Notes: generated by a model from the sequence alone, not told the origin. Positions 23,101 to 31,648 are shown, counted from the first letter of the stretch. The stretch: DNA of 64,000 nt from Owenia fusiformis (GCA_903813345.2 CAIIXF020000002.1:1526001-1590000); one strand, 5' to 3'. A program made the numbers and translations.

Positions 23101-24215
23101 GAAAAGACAGGTCTATAAGCTATGTACCATCTATAAGTCTATTTTATTCGAGACAAACACATTTGGATCAACTAAACATGCTACAAATCAAGAAACTACG
23201 AATGGTATGTTTTTGATCTTTATTTATACAGTCCGAGAATATATTTCTTGACGAATAGCCCACATTATGAAACACCTTGTCTCTTTACTTACAAGTATAA
23301 GTATACGTTATAAGTTGTACTTTCTTGTATGTGCCTAATCTCACTATTTACTAAATTGATTTACTGTCATGATACACTTTAATAGAACAATTTCTGACAA
23401 AACTTTAACAATATTCTGTATCAAAGTCTAATTTCAGGTTTATGTCTATGAGAAAAGGATTTTTTCACTTCTCTGGTTTTGCCATATCTGTGTTCACGAG
23501 TACGTTGGTCAGCATTGTACTAGTTATTGTTTCGTTCCTGATCCCAAGAGAGCCAAATGCTTTGTTCATCATCACTGGGTGTTTGATAGTTTTCACAACG
23601 ATTTTGACTGTATTACTTATATTTATCCCAAAGGTAATACTTTTAGACGTTTCCTCAATATATTATTTTCTATTTTTTTCAATTTTTTTTAGTTAATCCA
23701 CACAATCGAATCCTATATTCTATTTACATCTCATAAAAAATTATAAACTTTGAGAAATGTATGATATTAATAAAATGAATGATGTTACTCAATTTAAATG
23801 TACACATATTTTAACTTGATAAATATTTCAATAAAATGAATGGTGTAACCCTATTCACATATCGGCATATGCTTCAAATATTTTACTTGATAATATTTAA
23901 TTATTCCAGGCTATCATTATAGCACGTGGGGGTGATCCACTTTACCAGAAGTTGTTTTCCCCTATAAGTGCAGCGTTTGGTTTCTTGGAAACTATAGCCG
24001 GAGAAGGCCAGATGCCGGGATTGGGTGCTGTTAAGTCGTACAGAATGCCTGGAGTTGCTCTTGCTGTCGGTAGGATTGAACCGGGGGGACAAACATCTGT
24101 ATTGTGCAATGCGTATCATCACCATGGCAAGACAGACAATGCTGGAATCAAATCTTCTAATGGGCCAATTGATACCTACTATGAATCCAAGAATGGATCT
24201 TTGAATATGAAATGA
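1939..24215 (+). CDS. GABA-B-like class C G protein-coupled receptor, 3' part (14 exons)
   Basis: Fourteen exons join in phase with GT-AG borders: 1939-2103, 3541-3651, 4090-4152, 6972-7193, 16074-16304, 16524-16599, 16762-16854, 16941-17091, 17243-17381, 19131-19229, 21188-21313, 22405-22544, 23438-23633 and 23910-24215, giving 705 residues plus stop. The first seven encode the second half of a periplasmic-binding-like ligand domain, the next six the seven membrane helices, the last a short cytoplasmic tail. Paired cysteines at the top of helix 3 (DLCK) and in the second extracellular loop (IGCES) are the conserved class C disulfide. Helix and loop phrases (IVDPL-like TVDPLHAR after helix 4, FGFTFFYGG in helix 3) follow the metabotropic GABA receptor pattern. 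The coupling role is family knowledge. The protein is divergent: the loop before helix 1 is short and the tail shows no obvious coiled coil, so GABA binding and heterodimerisation are uncertain. The 5' exons and signal peptide are outside the window. Confidence 0.9.
2211..2415 (+). repeat. Dispersed repeat, copy 1 (start ACAGGGAGTTTCATATG)
   Basis: About 200 bases alignable with 19,395-19,603, including TTTTAAACCAAAATATCTCAG and CAACATTTTGAGATTTTT. Confidence 0.75.
2416..3540 (+). other. Receptor intron, no feature seen
   Basis: AT-rich sequence between exons a and b; nothing recognised beyond the repeat at 2,211-2,415. Confidence 0.6.
3541..3651 (+). CDS. GABA-B-like receptor exon b (ligand-binding domain)
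   Basis: The acceptor is TTTTTAG and the donor GTGAAA, 37 codons in phase 0. It encodes a helix (FMDELKRGN) and a following strand of the ligand domain. Confidence 0.85.
4090..4152 (+). CDS. GABA-B-like receptor exon c (ligand-binding domain)
   Basis: A short 21-codon exon in phase 0. DIRIFVSFT... and the end RLLCK correspond to the family segment DIRI...CxAY, where a strand leads into a cysteine-bearing helix. Confidence 0.85.
4712..5095 (+). mobile_element. MITE carrying a short ORF
   Basis: Arms of about 75 bases are inverted (CAACTCACAAAT ... GGCCAAAATAAAGGTTCAG). An 82-codon frame (4763-5011) begins in the left arm and ends in the right arm. The frame is charged (DIELEKKMVGP) and unrecognised; it may be a transposase scrap. 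Confidence 0.55.
6018..6362 (-). mobile_element. Internally deleted mariner-like element
   Basis: Arms of about 80 bases are inverted (CATATTTTCAATGA, GGTGGAGCAGCGTT). On the minus strand, FLDRVDKYRKCIA and VEYFK with a stop (about 6,240-6,184) resemble the C-terminus of mariner transposases. Confidence 0.6.
6972..7193 (+). CDS. GABA-B-like receptor exon d (ligand-binding domain lobe 2)
   Basis: 74 codons in phase 0, acceptor TTGTTAG, donor GTACAA. LYNLGYYGKHYVLLA matches the class C lobe-2 phrase (LYGxKYVWxL). It is followed by two cysteines and an LEGTLG stretch equivalent to the family EG(Y/F)IG motif. Confidence 0.9.
7194..9460 (+). other. Receptor intron, left of the hAT element
   Basis: Apart from the E-box/CRE pair and the CGTCACG motifs, I see only AT-rich unique sequence. 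Confidence 0.55.
7385..7412. promoter_or_regulatory. E-box and CRE pair in a receptor intron
   Basis: CACGTG and TGACGTCA lie about 10 bases apart (ACCACGTGACCAGTGACGTC). They could mark an intronic enhancer or a promoter brought by an inserted element. Confidence 0.3.
9603..9858 (-). pseudogene. hAT transposase C-terminal tail, downstream piece
   Basis: The frame resumes with LFVNDYYKHN after the nested insertion. It ends with three near-identical nine-residue repeats (containing NCQTW) and a stop at 9603. Confidence 0.7.
9868..11044. mobile_element. MITE with TIR AGGAGNGGTATCGATATGG, copy 2, inside hAT
   Basis: The terminal repeats are matched by an imperfect 9-bp duplication (TACGAACAA / TACAAACAA). 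It interrupts the hAT transposase frame and itself contains a G/C-rich element at 10282-10587. It is homologous to the copy at 779-1425. Confidence 0.8.
10282..10587. mobile_element. G/C-rich MITE (TIR CACTGGCGGAT / CAGGGGCGGAT), nested
   Basis: Flanked by CTTTG at 10277-10281 and 10588-10592, a 5-bp duplication. The sister MITE at about 1,210-1,220 has CTTTGTAT uninterrupted. The inside is runs of G and C and repeats of GGGCC-AAATTTT type. Confidence 0.75.
11045..11131 (-). pseudogene. hAT transposase dimerisation segment, upstream piece
   Basis: RFSAAGNTITSKRARLQPE and VVNALLFV are the classic hAT C-terminal motif (FS.AG....KR..L.P..V..LLF). The frame is cut by the MITE at 9868-11044. Confidence 0.85.
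11476..13159 (+). other. Receptor intron, right of the hAT element
   Basis: CGTCACG motifs and an unrecognised 74-codon plus-strand frame at 12,218-12,442; otherwise nothing. Confidence 0.5.
13160..13740 (+). pseudogene. Probable LINE ORF1-like remnant
   Basis: A basic start (SKRKRSKLKSWKK), a Ser/Thr/Pro-rich stretch and, after an in-frame stop, a helix-prone charged segment (IKHELIESVKTEL) lie in one frame with several stops, upstream of the RT fragment. This is the usual order of a LINE with a coiled-coil ORF1, but no domain is certain. Confidence 0.4.
13983..13998. mobile_element. Mariner-like terminus
   Basis: TTTGGACCATCCTGTA is the reverse of the terminus at 44,611. No partner end was found, so it is a truncated element between the two LINE remnants. 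Confidence 0.45.
14005..14945 (+). pseudogene. LINE reverse transcriptase fragment
   Basis: AGLKQGDKLSS (RT motif) and LLYADDIALICES (catalytic) lie in one frame, SYKYLGCFF in a second, and C-terminal segments in a third. At least two frameshifts, so not functional. Confidence 0.8.
14946..16073 (+). other. Receptor intron before exon e
   Basis: Contains the tetranucleotide repeat at 15,664-15,750 and a short palindromic stretch near 15,800-15,900 (AGCTAATTAA); no gene. Confidence 0.55.
15664..15750. repeat. Simple repeat (AAAT/ATGA)n
   Basis: A run of AAATAAAT and ATGA tetramers. It makes an artefactual minus-strand frame of repeated Leu, Phe, Ile and Tyr. Confidence 0.9.
16074..16304 (+). 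CDS. GABA-B-like receptor exon e (ligand-binding domain)
   Basis: 77 codons in phase 0. YDNVWAIALAIN is the conserved class C helix (YDAVWALALALN) and LLRVEFQGIS corresponds to the L..FxGxSG motif. The preceding intron is 8.9 kb, stretched by transposable elements. Confidence 0.92.
16524..16599 (+). CDS. GABA-B-like receptor exon f
   Basis: A 76-nt exon, phase 0 to phase 1, with a TATAG acceptor and GTAAGT donor. GRYYYKYTTNWTGVRQFDSY is the strand pair near the end of the ligand domain. Confidence 0.82.
16762..16854 (+). CDS. GABA-B-like receptor exon g
   Basis: 93 nt, phase 1 to phase 1, with a TTTTTCAG acceptor. It ends the ligand domain (KKTRKLVITQPDDVIWKSKG), equivalent to the family segment ending I.W.GG.PP just before helix 1. 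Confidence 0.82.
16941..17091 (+). CDS. GABA-B-like receptor exon h (TM helix 1)
   Basis: 151 nt, phase 1 to phase 2. GGSTPPDKETKQ is the linker and ALIVLSVFAAIGITLAMTYI the first helix. Of several possible donors near 17,090, only GTTAGT at 17092 restores the frame of the next exon, so I chose it. Confidence 0.85.
17243..17381 (+). CDS. GABA-B-like receptor exon i (TM helix 2)
   Basis: 139 nt, phase 2 to phase 0. It carries the first cytoplasmic loop, helix 2 (MTCIIIVGCILLDGYVLIHL) and the conserved cysteine at the start of helix 3 (GDLCK). Confidence 0.88.
17497..17873. mobile_element. MITE with TIR CACTGCTACCCACC and ATAAA duplication
   Basis: The inverted arms run for about 90 bases with few mismatches. 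ATAAA flanks both sides (17492-17496, 17874-17878). It lies in a receptor intron. Confidence 0.88.
17937..18083. mobile_element. Short MITE (TIR TAAYGCCTTGG)
   Basis: A hairpin of about 147 bases with arms of CCTTGGTCACATGTGCTCCG type. It contains a CACATGTG-like core and CGGCCG blocks. The target duplication is not clear. Confidence 0.6.
19131..19229 (+). CDS. GABA-B-like receptor exon j (TM helix 3)
   Basis: 33 codons in phase 0. Helix 3 ends in KLWGVYMIFGRRK, matching the family K.WR.H.IF..KK sequence at the cytoplasmic face that contacts G proteins. Confidence 0.92.
19395..19603 (+). repeat. Dispersed repeat, copy 2 (start CAGGGTGTTTCATATG)
   Basis: Homologous to 2,211-2,415. The right end (GACTCCCTGTA) inverts the left end, so this is a MITE of the same terminal type as 23,060-23,282. 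Confidence 0.75.
19920..20850 (+). repeat. Scattered phrase TTTACGAATACAAATGTG
   Basis: ACGAA(T/C)A with neighbouring AAATGTG or its variants recurs about a dozen times at irregular 20-40 base spacing, densest at 20,230-20,290, 20,425-20,520 and 20,705-20,840. It looks like a heavily decayed short tandem repeat. Confidence 0.5.
21188..21313 (+). CDS. GABA-B-like receptor exon k (TM helix 4)
   Basis: 42 codons in phase 0 with a GTAGGT donor. The helix is followed by WFTVDPLHAR, the signature W..VDPL of metabotropic GABA receptors. Confidence 0.92.
21501..21660 (+). repeat. Dispersed repeat pair, copy 2
   Basis: The second copy of the 157-330 repeat. It sits between direct repeats of GTTCTTGTATGAGYACCT (about 21,460 and 22,072). 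Confidence 0.65.
21684..22060. repeat. Inverted and direct repeat cluster
   Basis: A block with GATAAAGAA, GTCAAGAATG and ATTGCACAGGTA appears at 21,684-21,742, inverted at 21,929-21,992 and again direct at about 22,010-22,055. Likely a nested or tandem inverted-repeat element in the intron. Confidence 0.65.
22405..22544 (+). CDS. GABA-B-like receptor exon l (second extracellular loop and TM helix 5)
   Basis: 140 nt, phase 0 to phase 2, TTTCATCAG acceptor and GTAAGT donor. MIGCES carries the loop cysteine; ILCYKAIVLLLGGFIVW matches the family YKGLLLLFG.FLAW helix. Confidence 0.92.
23060..23282. mobile_element. MITE with TIR ACAGGGTGTTTCATAA
   Basis: The ends are ACAGGGTGTTTCATAA and its inverse ATTATGAAACACCTTGT. 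It shares its first bases with the repeats at 2,211 and 19,395. Confidence 0.7.
23438..23633 (+). CDS. GABA-B-like receptor exon m (TM helices 6 and 7)
   Basis: 196 nt, phase 2 to phase 0. Two hydrophobic helices are separated by a short loop with PREPN. The exon ends FIPK, the class C helix-7 end. Confidence 0.9.
23910..24215 (+). CDS. GABA-B-like receptor last exon (cytoplasmic tail)
   Basis: 101 codons and a TGA. The tail is about 100 residues, rich in Gly, Ser and Asn, with a histidine cluster (YHHHGK). No leucine-zipper heptads or arginine-type ER-retention motif can be seen. An AATAAA at 24240-24245 follows the stop by 25 bases. Confidence 0.88.
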   Translation, partial: AIIIARGGDPLYQKLFSPISAAFGFLETIAGEGQMPGLGAVKSYRMPGVALAVGRIEPGGQTSVLCNAYHHHGKTDNAGIKSSNGPIDTYYESKNGSLNMK

Positions 24216-24239
24216 ATTTAAAGCATCTGTTACTTTTTC

Positions 24240-24245
24240 AATAAA
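24240..24245 (+). terminator. Poly(A) signal of the GABA-B-like gene
   Basis: AATAAA 25 bases after the receptor stop codon. The 3' UTR would be very short. Confidence 0.6.
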
Positions 24246-24249
24246 AGTT

Positions 24250-24930
24250 CGTGTCAATTTTGTCTGATTCCTAGTGTTAACGAATTGGGAGGCTCTTAAC
24301 CATAAAAGCAAAAACTTACAATTGGATGCGTTGGGAGTACATAAACTGATAAATTACACTGAGCAGTGACAGTTGATATAGGTAAAGGAAAATTATTAGT
24401 TGATGCTAAAACAATGTACGGAATTGCTTAATTTTAATTATTTTTGGCTAAATACCACTGTACATGTTCAAGTTTTATATTCTGTGAGCATACATTAAAT
24501 ATGCTTGAGAATATTGTTCTGCATGGTATCTGAGCTATATGAAAAGCGATTACCTGTAAATAAGTCCTATAAATATATGGGTTATATTGTATTCATTAAT
24601 ATATACAATTAAAATATGTATGCAAAATGTTCGTCAACATGAATGATCATTATAAGACATTTTTTCTTTTGACGAGTGAGGGGATCATATTAAAAGAAAC
24701 AGCTGACGTTGTACATATTCTAATGATTGGTATAGAGATAGGATTCTTATTTCAAAAAAGAGTATATATGTAATTTGAAGAACATAGTCTTATTTTCTTT
24801 ATTTTTCTTTTAAATATTTTTATTGTATTTTTTAATTGTTGGATGTACGTATGGATCTATTAGAGCATCAGTTCAAATAAATCCTATTATATAAATAGCT
24901 AAAATTATTCGTAAATAAGTAAAAATGAAA
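24250..24930. other. Intergenic DNA between convergent genes
   Basis: AT-rich with no ORF or repeat recognised, except the minus-strand AATAAA at 24,822-24,827. Confidence 0.55.
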
Positions 24931-24936
24931 TTGAAT

Positions 24937-26576
24937 TCATACACATGATGTTGGGTTGATGATACTAGGGAAATGCAATCCATTTGTAGTATACTCTGAA
25001 AAACCTTCATATCCATCGGTATGCATTGCATTTCCATTAAGTCTTTTGCTATGTGAAGCTCGTTTTAAACTGTTACTGCCATGCGAAATGTCTGCTTTAT
25101 ATCCATTGTTGCCCTTATTTGTATGATTTATTGAATACATATTTTCATTTTTCCGACTACTCTTGGTCCAACAGTTTGATATAACTGGTTTATTGCTAGA
25201 TTCTTGTATCGCTGGTGTGTATATCCTAACTAAAGGTTCCCTTGCACTTTGAGAAAGTCTTTCCGTTGTATTTGCATAGTTTGTACATTTTTCTCCTTTT
25301 AAGATATCTGCATCAGATTCGCCTCTGTCAATGTCTATGTGCATGTCAGTTGGATTATTGCCTTTGTAGATATTGTAATGGTTAAACGTTGTTGTGTAAC
25401 CAGTATCGCACTTTGCTTTAACTTGATGGCTACAGCTACCTTTTATTTCAGGTCGTTTATTCGTATTATTGTCATTATGACCAGTTGCGTTTCTTGGTTT
25501 ATCTGTTTGTGGTCTCATCTTCGCCTGTAAATCAAAAGGTACAATGTAAACACACAGTTTGGGTATTGTTCTTTCCATAAGACTGTGAACAATTTTCTGT
25601 AACTTGTCAACTCAACTTCAAATCAACTCAAACACAAATTCACTCTTGTGTTGGATAATTCGCTGTTTTTGAAAGTTATGCAACGTGTGTGTGCTAATGA
25701 ACACTTATCTTAAATTATAACATCATGGAACCTGCCTTCAAATTGATATATTCAATCATTCATTAAATATATAATAAAGAAGTTGTTTTTATGTTAAAAT
25801 AACAAATTGATTCAGTTTTGCAATATTTCGTTTTATTCATTAAATCTTTTTACAAGCACCTGAAGATTGGTCCAATGATTATGCCATCATAGACTAAAAC
25901 AATAGTACAAATAGACCATTATGTAATATAGGTAACACAAATAGTTATATTGTTTTAGTATATGATGTCAAAAGTATAGGAACAATTTTCAGTTGCTTAA
26001 AAAAGATTAAAAGAATAAATCGAAATATTGCAAAACTAAATCAATTTGTTAAATAAATATATAATGAATAGAAAATTGTAAACTTTTTGCATGCGTGTGT
26101 AGCTGTCAAACCTATATATTATCTTATTCAAAAATTCTGCAGATTCATATATTATTAAATGCCTTGTAGTAATAGTGAGAAAATAACATCTAGATATGCA
26201 AAGTTACATAATTTGCAAAAGGCTTGAGGTAAGCAACTACGTACGGCTGACAGCGTGAACGATCCGAGACGAAGATAGACTTTGGACCATGTCAACGTTC
26301 TCTGGCGGTCAGACACTTTCTCCAGTTTAAGAATAGCACCCGTTGTATTCTTGTCATATTTGCGGAAATCTTCTAATCTGGAAAAATACAAGAATACTAG
26401 TTATAACTGGTCTTGTGCCAATGTAGTATGGATCGTCAATTGTCACTGCTATATTTGAAAGAAATTATATATCACATGAGGATTTTTTCGAATTGATGAG
26501 TGTGTATATTTTTATCAATTTGATTTACAACTTACCGTTGTTTATGGCAAAGTTTGTTTTCAGAAATATCCTCCAT
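24937..26576 (-). CDS. Hypothetical three-exon gene of unknown function
   Basis: I do not recognise this protein. Exons on the minus strand are 26536-26576 (ATG, 13 codons plus two bases, donor GTAAGT), 26245-26377 (acceptor TTTTCCAG, donor GTACGT) and 24937-25524 (acceptor TTTACAG, stop TGA). All joins keep one frame, giving about 253 residues. The first two exons encode a charged, helix-prone segment (LEDFRKYDK, LEKVSDRQR, WSKVYLRLG). The last exon is low in complexity and rich in Asn, Ser, Lys and Thr. There is no signal peptide or membrane helix. An in-frame stop lies 8 codons before the ATG, and a minus-strand AATAAA is at 24822-24827. The gene is convergent with the receptor. It could also be the 3' end of a longer gene if the first exon has an upstream splice. 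Confidence 0.45.
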
Positions 26577-28989
26577 TCTGAACGTGATTTTAAGCCATTA
26601 GGTAAGTTTATAGTAAGGTTCGAAGTCAGTTGTCGGGTGGAAGTGTGTGTTCTTGTGATCTGGTCAAATCTCTAGGATGCAGTTATTAATTGCTAAACCG
26701 TCAGTTCACATTGTTCCAAGTAGACCCTCTGTTTGTGTTGTAGGGTGTCATACGATTACTCCCTTATCGTGAGTTTATATTTTCTCCATATCGTTAGTAG
26801 TTACGTTTATGGTTGCAATTGCAGGCACTGTACGTGAAGCTGATTGTGATTCCTGTTTAAGTTATGTTTTATGCATTCTACATAAATAATCATATATCCT
26901 ATACATCAGTCTGTGTAATTGTCAACACAACTACGACCATTGGTATATAATATAGCATATCAAGTAGTGGAACAAAACTCAGTATGGCTGTGCTTATCAA
27001 CAGCTCGTTCAATTATATAAGTTCCTTTATCATAGTATTAAGTCAACCCAGCTTAATCCAATACAGTGAATGAAAAAGTGCCTTGAGCTGTCATTTACAA
27101 CAAATGGTCTATAATCCAAAAGGATAATGCAAACGCGAAATATATCCAATTATGGATTATATGATATAGGTTTTCCTCATGGGTTGACAACTGACTCCAC
27201 AATAAAGAGGTCATTAACTTTTTCGTATGGATTTAACTTATCCAAACTATGCTATAATCGTATGTATGACTTTGGTAATACGATTATGTGTAATACAAAA
27301 CCAAACAGTTACATTTAATTAACTAAAAAATAATATGATTGGTGTACTTAAATGTTTTATTTTTCTTGCTGGTTTATGTAACAACTGTTGGTCCTTACTC
27401 TTCGGCACTTGTGCATAGTTTACTAGATATTTGCCTTCGGTTCGGGTTGGGATGTAGCATGGTTCAATTCAGCATGTTACATTGGTCTGCTTAGAGGCAT
27501 GCTTCTCCGTGGCATTTTTTTCTTTATTCCTTTTTGTTTTATATTTTTAACACCATAACATTAACTTATACTCAATATGCATCTTTTCACCACGTAGAAT
27601 TTGAGAATATTAAGTTTTTTGTAATGGAGCTCAGTTGGAAGAATAACATAATTTGTATTATTTTCAAACGTTAGAAACGTCAATACGTCAGAAACTGTAT
27701 TATTGCGGCGATTACTTGACAATAGTTGTGAACCTATTCCACTTATGGATGACGCACAACTAAATGTACTTTTAAAGTTGCTTGTTTTATTATACGCAGA
27801 TGATACAAGGGAAAGATCAATACCCGGTGATTTCAGCGGGAAGTGGCGTTTCGTTCAGTGGATGAGCTGCGCGCGCACGCATAAATGTGATTATCAATAT
27901 TATTTAGGGGAGGGATATTCAAGCTTATTTTCGTCATAGGCGCGACCCAGGGCTGTTGTCTTAAGGACATTTCGTTGAAAATTAGCCATTCGGCTGATAA
28001 TTTGTAAGAGTTTGCGATCTTATAATGTATAACTGTTATTCAGACACATATTTTGACACGATTCTGTTGGAATTAAGCTTTGAACCGAGAGATATTCACG
28101 ATTGATATGCACATTTTTGATTGTGCCATTGCTTTTCCATTGCACAATCCATATATTGATAGAAGTAACAATAATGCAGATTGTTTTACCTTCAATACAC
28201 GGCGGATTCACTACATATCGGTCTATTAAATACCATTTTGTGCCCTAAATAGTTTTATATTTCCATCACGGCCTCTGGAGCCTGGGTGTGTTTGTCTCAA
28301 GTTATGTGTATGCGTGTGAATTGGTGGGGCTGGTAGGGCCACCAATCCCCTGGCCCCGCCCATCCTTTATTCTACTTCCCACTTATTATAATTTATGCTG
28401 TAACATTTAGACTTCGCTGGAAAACAATAGGAATTATTTTTCTTGCCAATCAATCGTGAATCACAATCAAAATTTCAGAAAGTATCAATCAGGCAATCGT
28501 CCAAAATCCAAATCAAGTTATAACATTATATGATATTCAGCAAGAAGTCCGGTAGAAATATAGAATATTAAAACATCAAAGCTGAAAGTTAAAAGCTAAT
28601 CTGTCAATTTTCTGTCTGCAAAAGAACGTTTACATTTGACACAATAAAAGACCGAGGCTTTGAAATCTAGGATTCCCCAGGAAAATATGACGTCATACTC
28701 ATTAGCATAAGGATTTCCCTAGTGGTCTGGGTCGAGCATCGTCCGAAAACACAATCCGATAAATACATGCTAATTTCTAAGGAGATGGGAAGTGTATGGC
28801 GTGTTTATCGATTTTGTTTAACGATTTAATCAATTATCAAATTGTTTAAGTGGATAAAGTGGTCACACTTGCTTCAATTCATAGCGTAATCGACGGATGG
28901 AAACTGCACCGAATTCCCGATATCCTACCCCGTATTATGTAGGCTATAACCACAGTGACCTGCAGATGGCGCTATCACAAACAAGTACT
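26577..28989. other. Intergenic DNA, no gene seen
   Basis: Only the RT scrap at 27,770, a fragment of the 157-330 repeat family near 27,390 and a CRE-like TGACGTCA at 28,689. The promoter of the gene ending at 24,937 should be near the left end. Confidence 0.5.
27770..27815 (+). pseudogene. Tiny reverse transcriptase scrap
   Basis: LLYADDT, with codon-level similarity to the catalytic block at 14,190. No flanking RT sequence is recognisable. Confidence 0.35.
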
Positions 28990-30312
28990 GCACGAACCGA
29001 TAAATTCCCGGGTATTGTAACGCCCTTGGATGATACTGTGATATTTGCTAATTCTATGACCAATTTGCAAAAGGCCTTTTCTGAATTATCACGATATTGT
29101 AAAAAATGGAAAATCCACATCAACTTAGATAAAACCAAGGTTATGGTTTTAGTAATAGTAAAACAGGTAGAAAAGGTATTCAAAATGTAGTTTTGGATGG
29201 AATTAAACTGGAAAATGTGTCTGTTTTTAAATATCTTGGAGTTATCATTGATCAAAAGGGTGGATTCTATCAAAATATTAAAAATGTATATAGCCAGGCA
29301 GAAAAGGCCATGTTTGCTATACTTAGCCAGGGTAATAGATATTCGTTACCAATTAAGACACAATTACATCTTTTTGATACGCTTGTTGCCCCCATTTTGT
29401 TATATGGGGCTGAGGTATGGGGCTTTATCAACAATACAAAAATAGAAAAATTACCATTAAAGTTTTTAAAGTATATCCTTAAAGTCAAAGCATCAACACC
29501 AACCTTTATGGTTTATGGTGAGTTAGGGAGAATGCCATTAAGGGTAAAATTTGATTTATGTATATTAAAATATTGGTATAGATTAAGCTCTAACAATGAA
29601 AAAACGCTCTCAGCAAAGATGTACAAAATATATAGAAGTTATTTTGATAAAAATCTTGTGAAGTCTGACTGGCTGAATTATGTCAAGAAGTCATTAGATA
29701 ATCTTGGTATGACAAACATTTGGTTAAATCCTAGTAGTTCGCATTTTTCAAAATTTGTTAAAATGGTGAAATTAAGGCTAGAAGACCAGTTCAGGCAATC
29801 ATGGGAAAATGATGTAAGTAATAGTAACATAGGTTTTAATTATAGAATTTTTAAAACAGAATTCAAGTTTGAAGACTACTTATTTTCACTGCCTCAAAAA
29901 TATAGAGTCATTTTATCAAAATACAGAATGTCCAACACAAAATTACCTATTGAGAGGGGTAGGTATAGAAATGTAGAAAGAAATAGAAGATTTTGTGAAC
30001 TATGTAATAACAATTCATTAGGGGATGAATTTCATTTTATATTAGAATGTAAGTCTGTTAAAAGCATTAGAAAACAATACTTACCCCAATATTTTTGTAA
30101 AAACATTAGTACTTTTAAATATGCCAAGCTGTTACAATCTGATAGTAAAGTATTGTTAGCATTATGTAAGTTTCTAAATGAGGCTGGGAAGCAATTGTAA
30201 ATATGTTTGTTATGAAATACTTAATTGTTAAATACTTATTTACTGTATGTACTTTTGCCTAATTCCCCTAATTTGGGTGATGGTATAATAAATAAAATTG
30301 AATTGAATTGAA
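28990..30312 (+). mobile_element. Second 5'-truncated LINE
   Basis: It begins inside the reverse transcriptase palm (DDTVIFANS) and ends in an (ATTGA)n tail at about 30,290-30,312. One frameshift near 29,190 separates the palm from the thumb. The 3' tail and divergent protein mark it as a different family from the LINE at 31.6 kb. Confidence 0.75.
29193..30200 (+). CDS. LINE reverse transcriptase C-terminal part
   Basis: 335 residues. FKYLGVIID is the RT thumb-proximal motif, followed by ILLYGAEVWG and a long C-terminal domain with a zinc-finger-like CELC...H...C. It is the C-terminal half only, continuing the palm fragment of the previous frame (28,990-29,190). Confidence 0.8.
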   Translation: MDGIKLENVSVFKYLGVIIDQKGGFYQNIKNVYSQAEKAMFAILSQGNRYSLPIKTQLHLFDTLVAPILLYGAEVWGFINNTKIEKLPLKFLKYILKVKASTPTFMVYGELGRMPLRVKFDLCILKYWYRLSSNNEKTLSAKMYKIYRSYFDKNLVKSDWLNYVKKSLDNLGMTNIWLNPSSSHFSKFVKMVKLRLEDQFRQSWENDVSNSNIGFNYRIFKTEFKFEDYLFSLPQKYRVILSKYRMSNTKLPIERGRYRNVERNRRFCELCNNNSLGDEFHFILECKSVKSIRKQYLPQYFCKNISTFKYAKLLQSDSKVLLALCKFLNEAGKQL

Positions 30313-30679
30313 ACGAGCGATTTAGATTAGGGCTCACGCAACTGAATTCGCATTTATTTTCCATGAGGATGATCGACTCTCCAAATAGTCTCTCCTCTGA
30401 ATATGGAAACGGAAACAATCATGCACTTTATCCTTTAGCTGTCCATCACTCTACGCTCAACGAAACGATCTGCTAGACACACTTCATGAAATATGCTTAG
30501 ACAAACCCTTAATTAGACTGACAACAAATTGTGAAAAAGTCAACATTATTCTCAATGGGAGTGCTTTTCTTTCTGATGAGAAAAACAAATTATTCTCTCT
30601 TTACCAGTGATGACATTACTATCATCGTATGGAAAACATTTTGTATACGCTATGATAACTATTTATGTCACCCAATAAA

Positions 30680-31130
30680 CACTGTTCCACAGCTGGATGA
30701 CTCTAACTCCCGGGCTTTAACTACAGCTAGGTTCATTCAAGATGGTTGTCGAATCTTTTCCGTTTTCGATAAACCACCGATTTCAGCTTACTAAGTTGAA
30801 TCTGGATTCCAAATATTTTGCCGTGCAAATTAATAAAGCTACGATGGTAAGTAACCACAAATGAATGCTCAAACATCCGCGATATAAGAGAATTTTCAAG
30901 AAAATGGCTTCACTTACGTTTTCTTTAAAATTCTCAAATATTGCGGGTGTTTTGGCATTCATTTGTGGTTGAATACAATCGTAGTTTTATTAATTTGCGT
31001 GGCGACATTTTTGGAATCAAGATTCAATTTAGTTTAGCGGAAATCGGAGGTTTGTCGAAAACGAAACAATCTCGGCAACCATCTTGAATGAAGCTAACTG
31101 CAGTTAGAGTCATCCAGCTGTGGAACAGTG
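30680..31130. mobile_element. Long hairpin element (TIR CACTGTTCCACAGC) with ATAAA duplication
   Basis: 451 bases that fold back almost end to end around about 30,905. It is flanked by ATAAA (30675-30679, 31131-31135). No coding capacity. Confidence 0.88.
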
Positions 31131-31648
31131 ATAAATATAGTATTACAACAAACATCTTGATAATTATATGATTAAATTCAGCGAGTCTAAATGAAAATAT
31201 GAAAATGAATTCACTTTGTCTTAAATTGATACATTAATGTCGTGTAATTAAGTTGGGAAGTCTTTTGTGAAATCCCGGTTTATGATCAAGTAAACTGATG
31301 ACTAAACCTAAGATACCCGTATCATATCAGTAAATTAAAAATTGTTTAAATAACATTATAAGATACCTAACTTATTTTTAAAATACATTAAATATATATT
31401 TGAAATACATGTGTTACATTCTGTGTCATTTGTTTCCTTTTTCTTGTCAATGATTAAGCAGAACAAGCATGCAGTGCAACCATTGTACTCAAGTGGCTCA
31501 ATAATTTTAACCAATAATTTTACAATAATTAAGTAAATGTTATATCATGAGACATTGTCAAAATTTCATCCAGTATAACGTTTCTGAGATATCTTAATGC
31601 TTCACGTAGTTGTGTGAACATTAAGAGTGTCTTGAGATGACGAAACAC

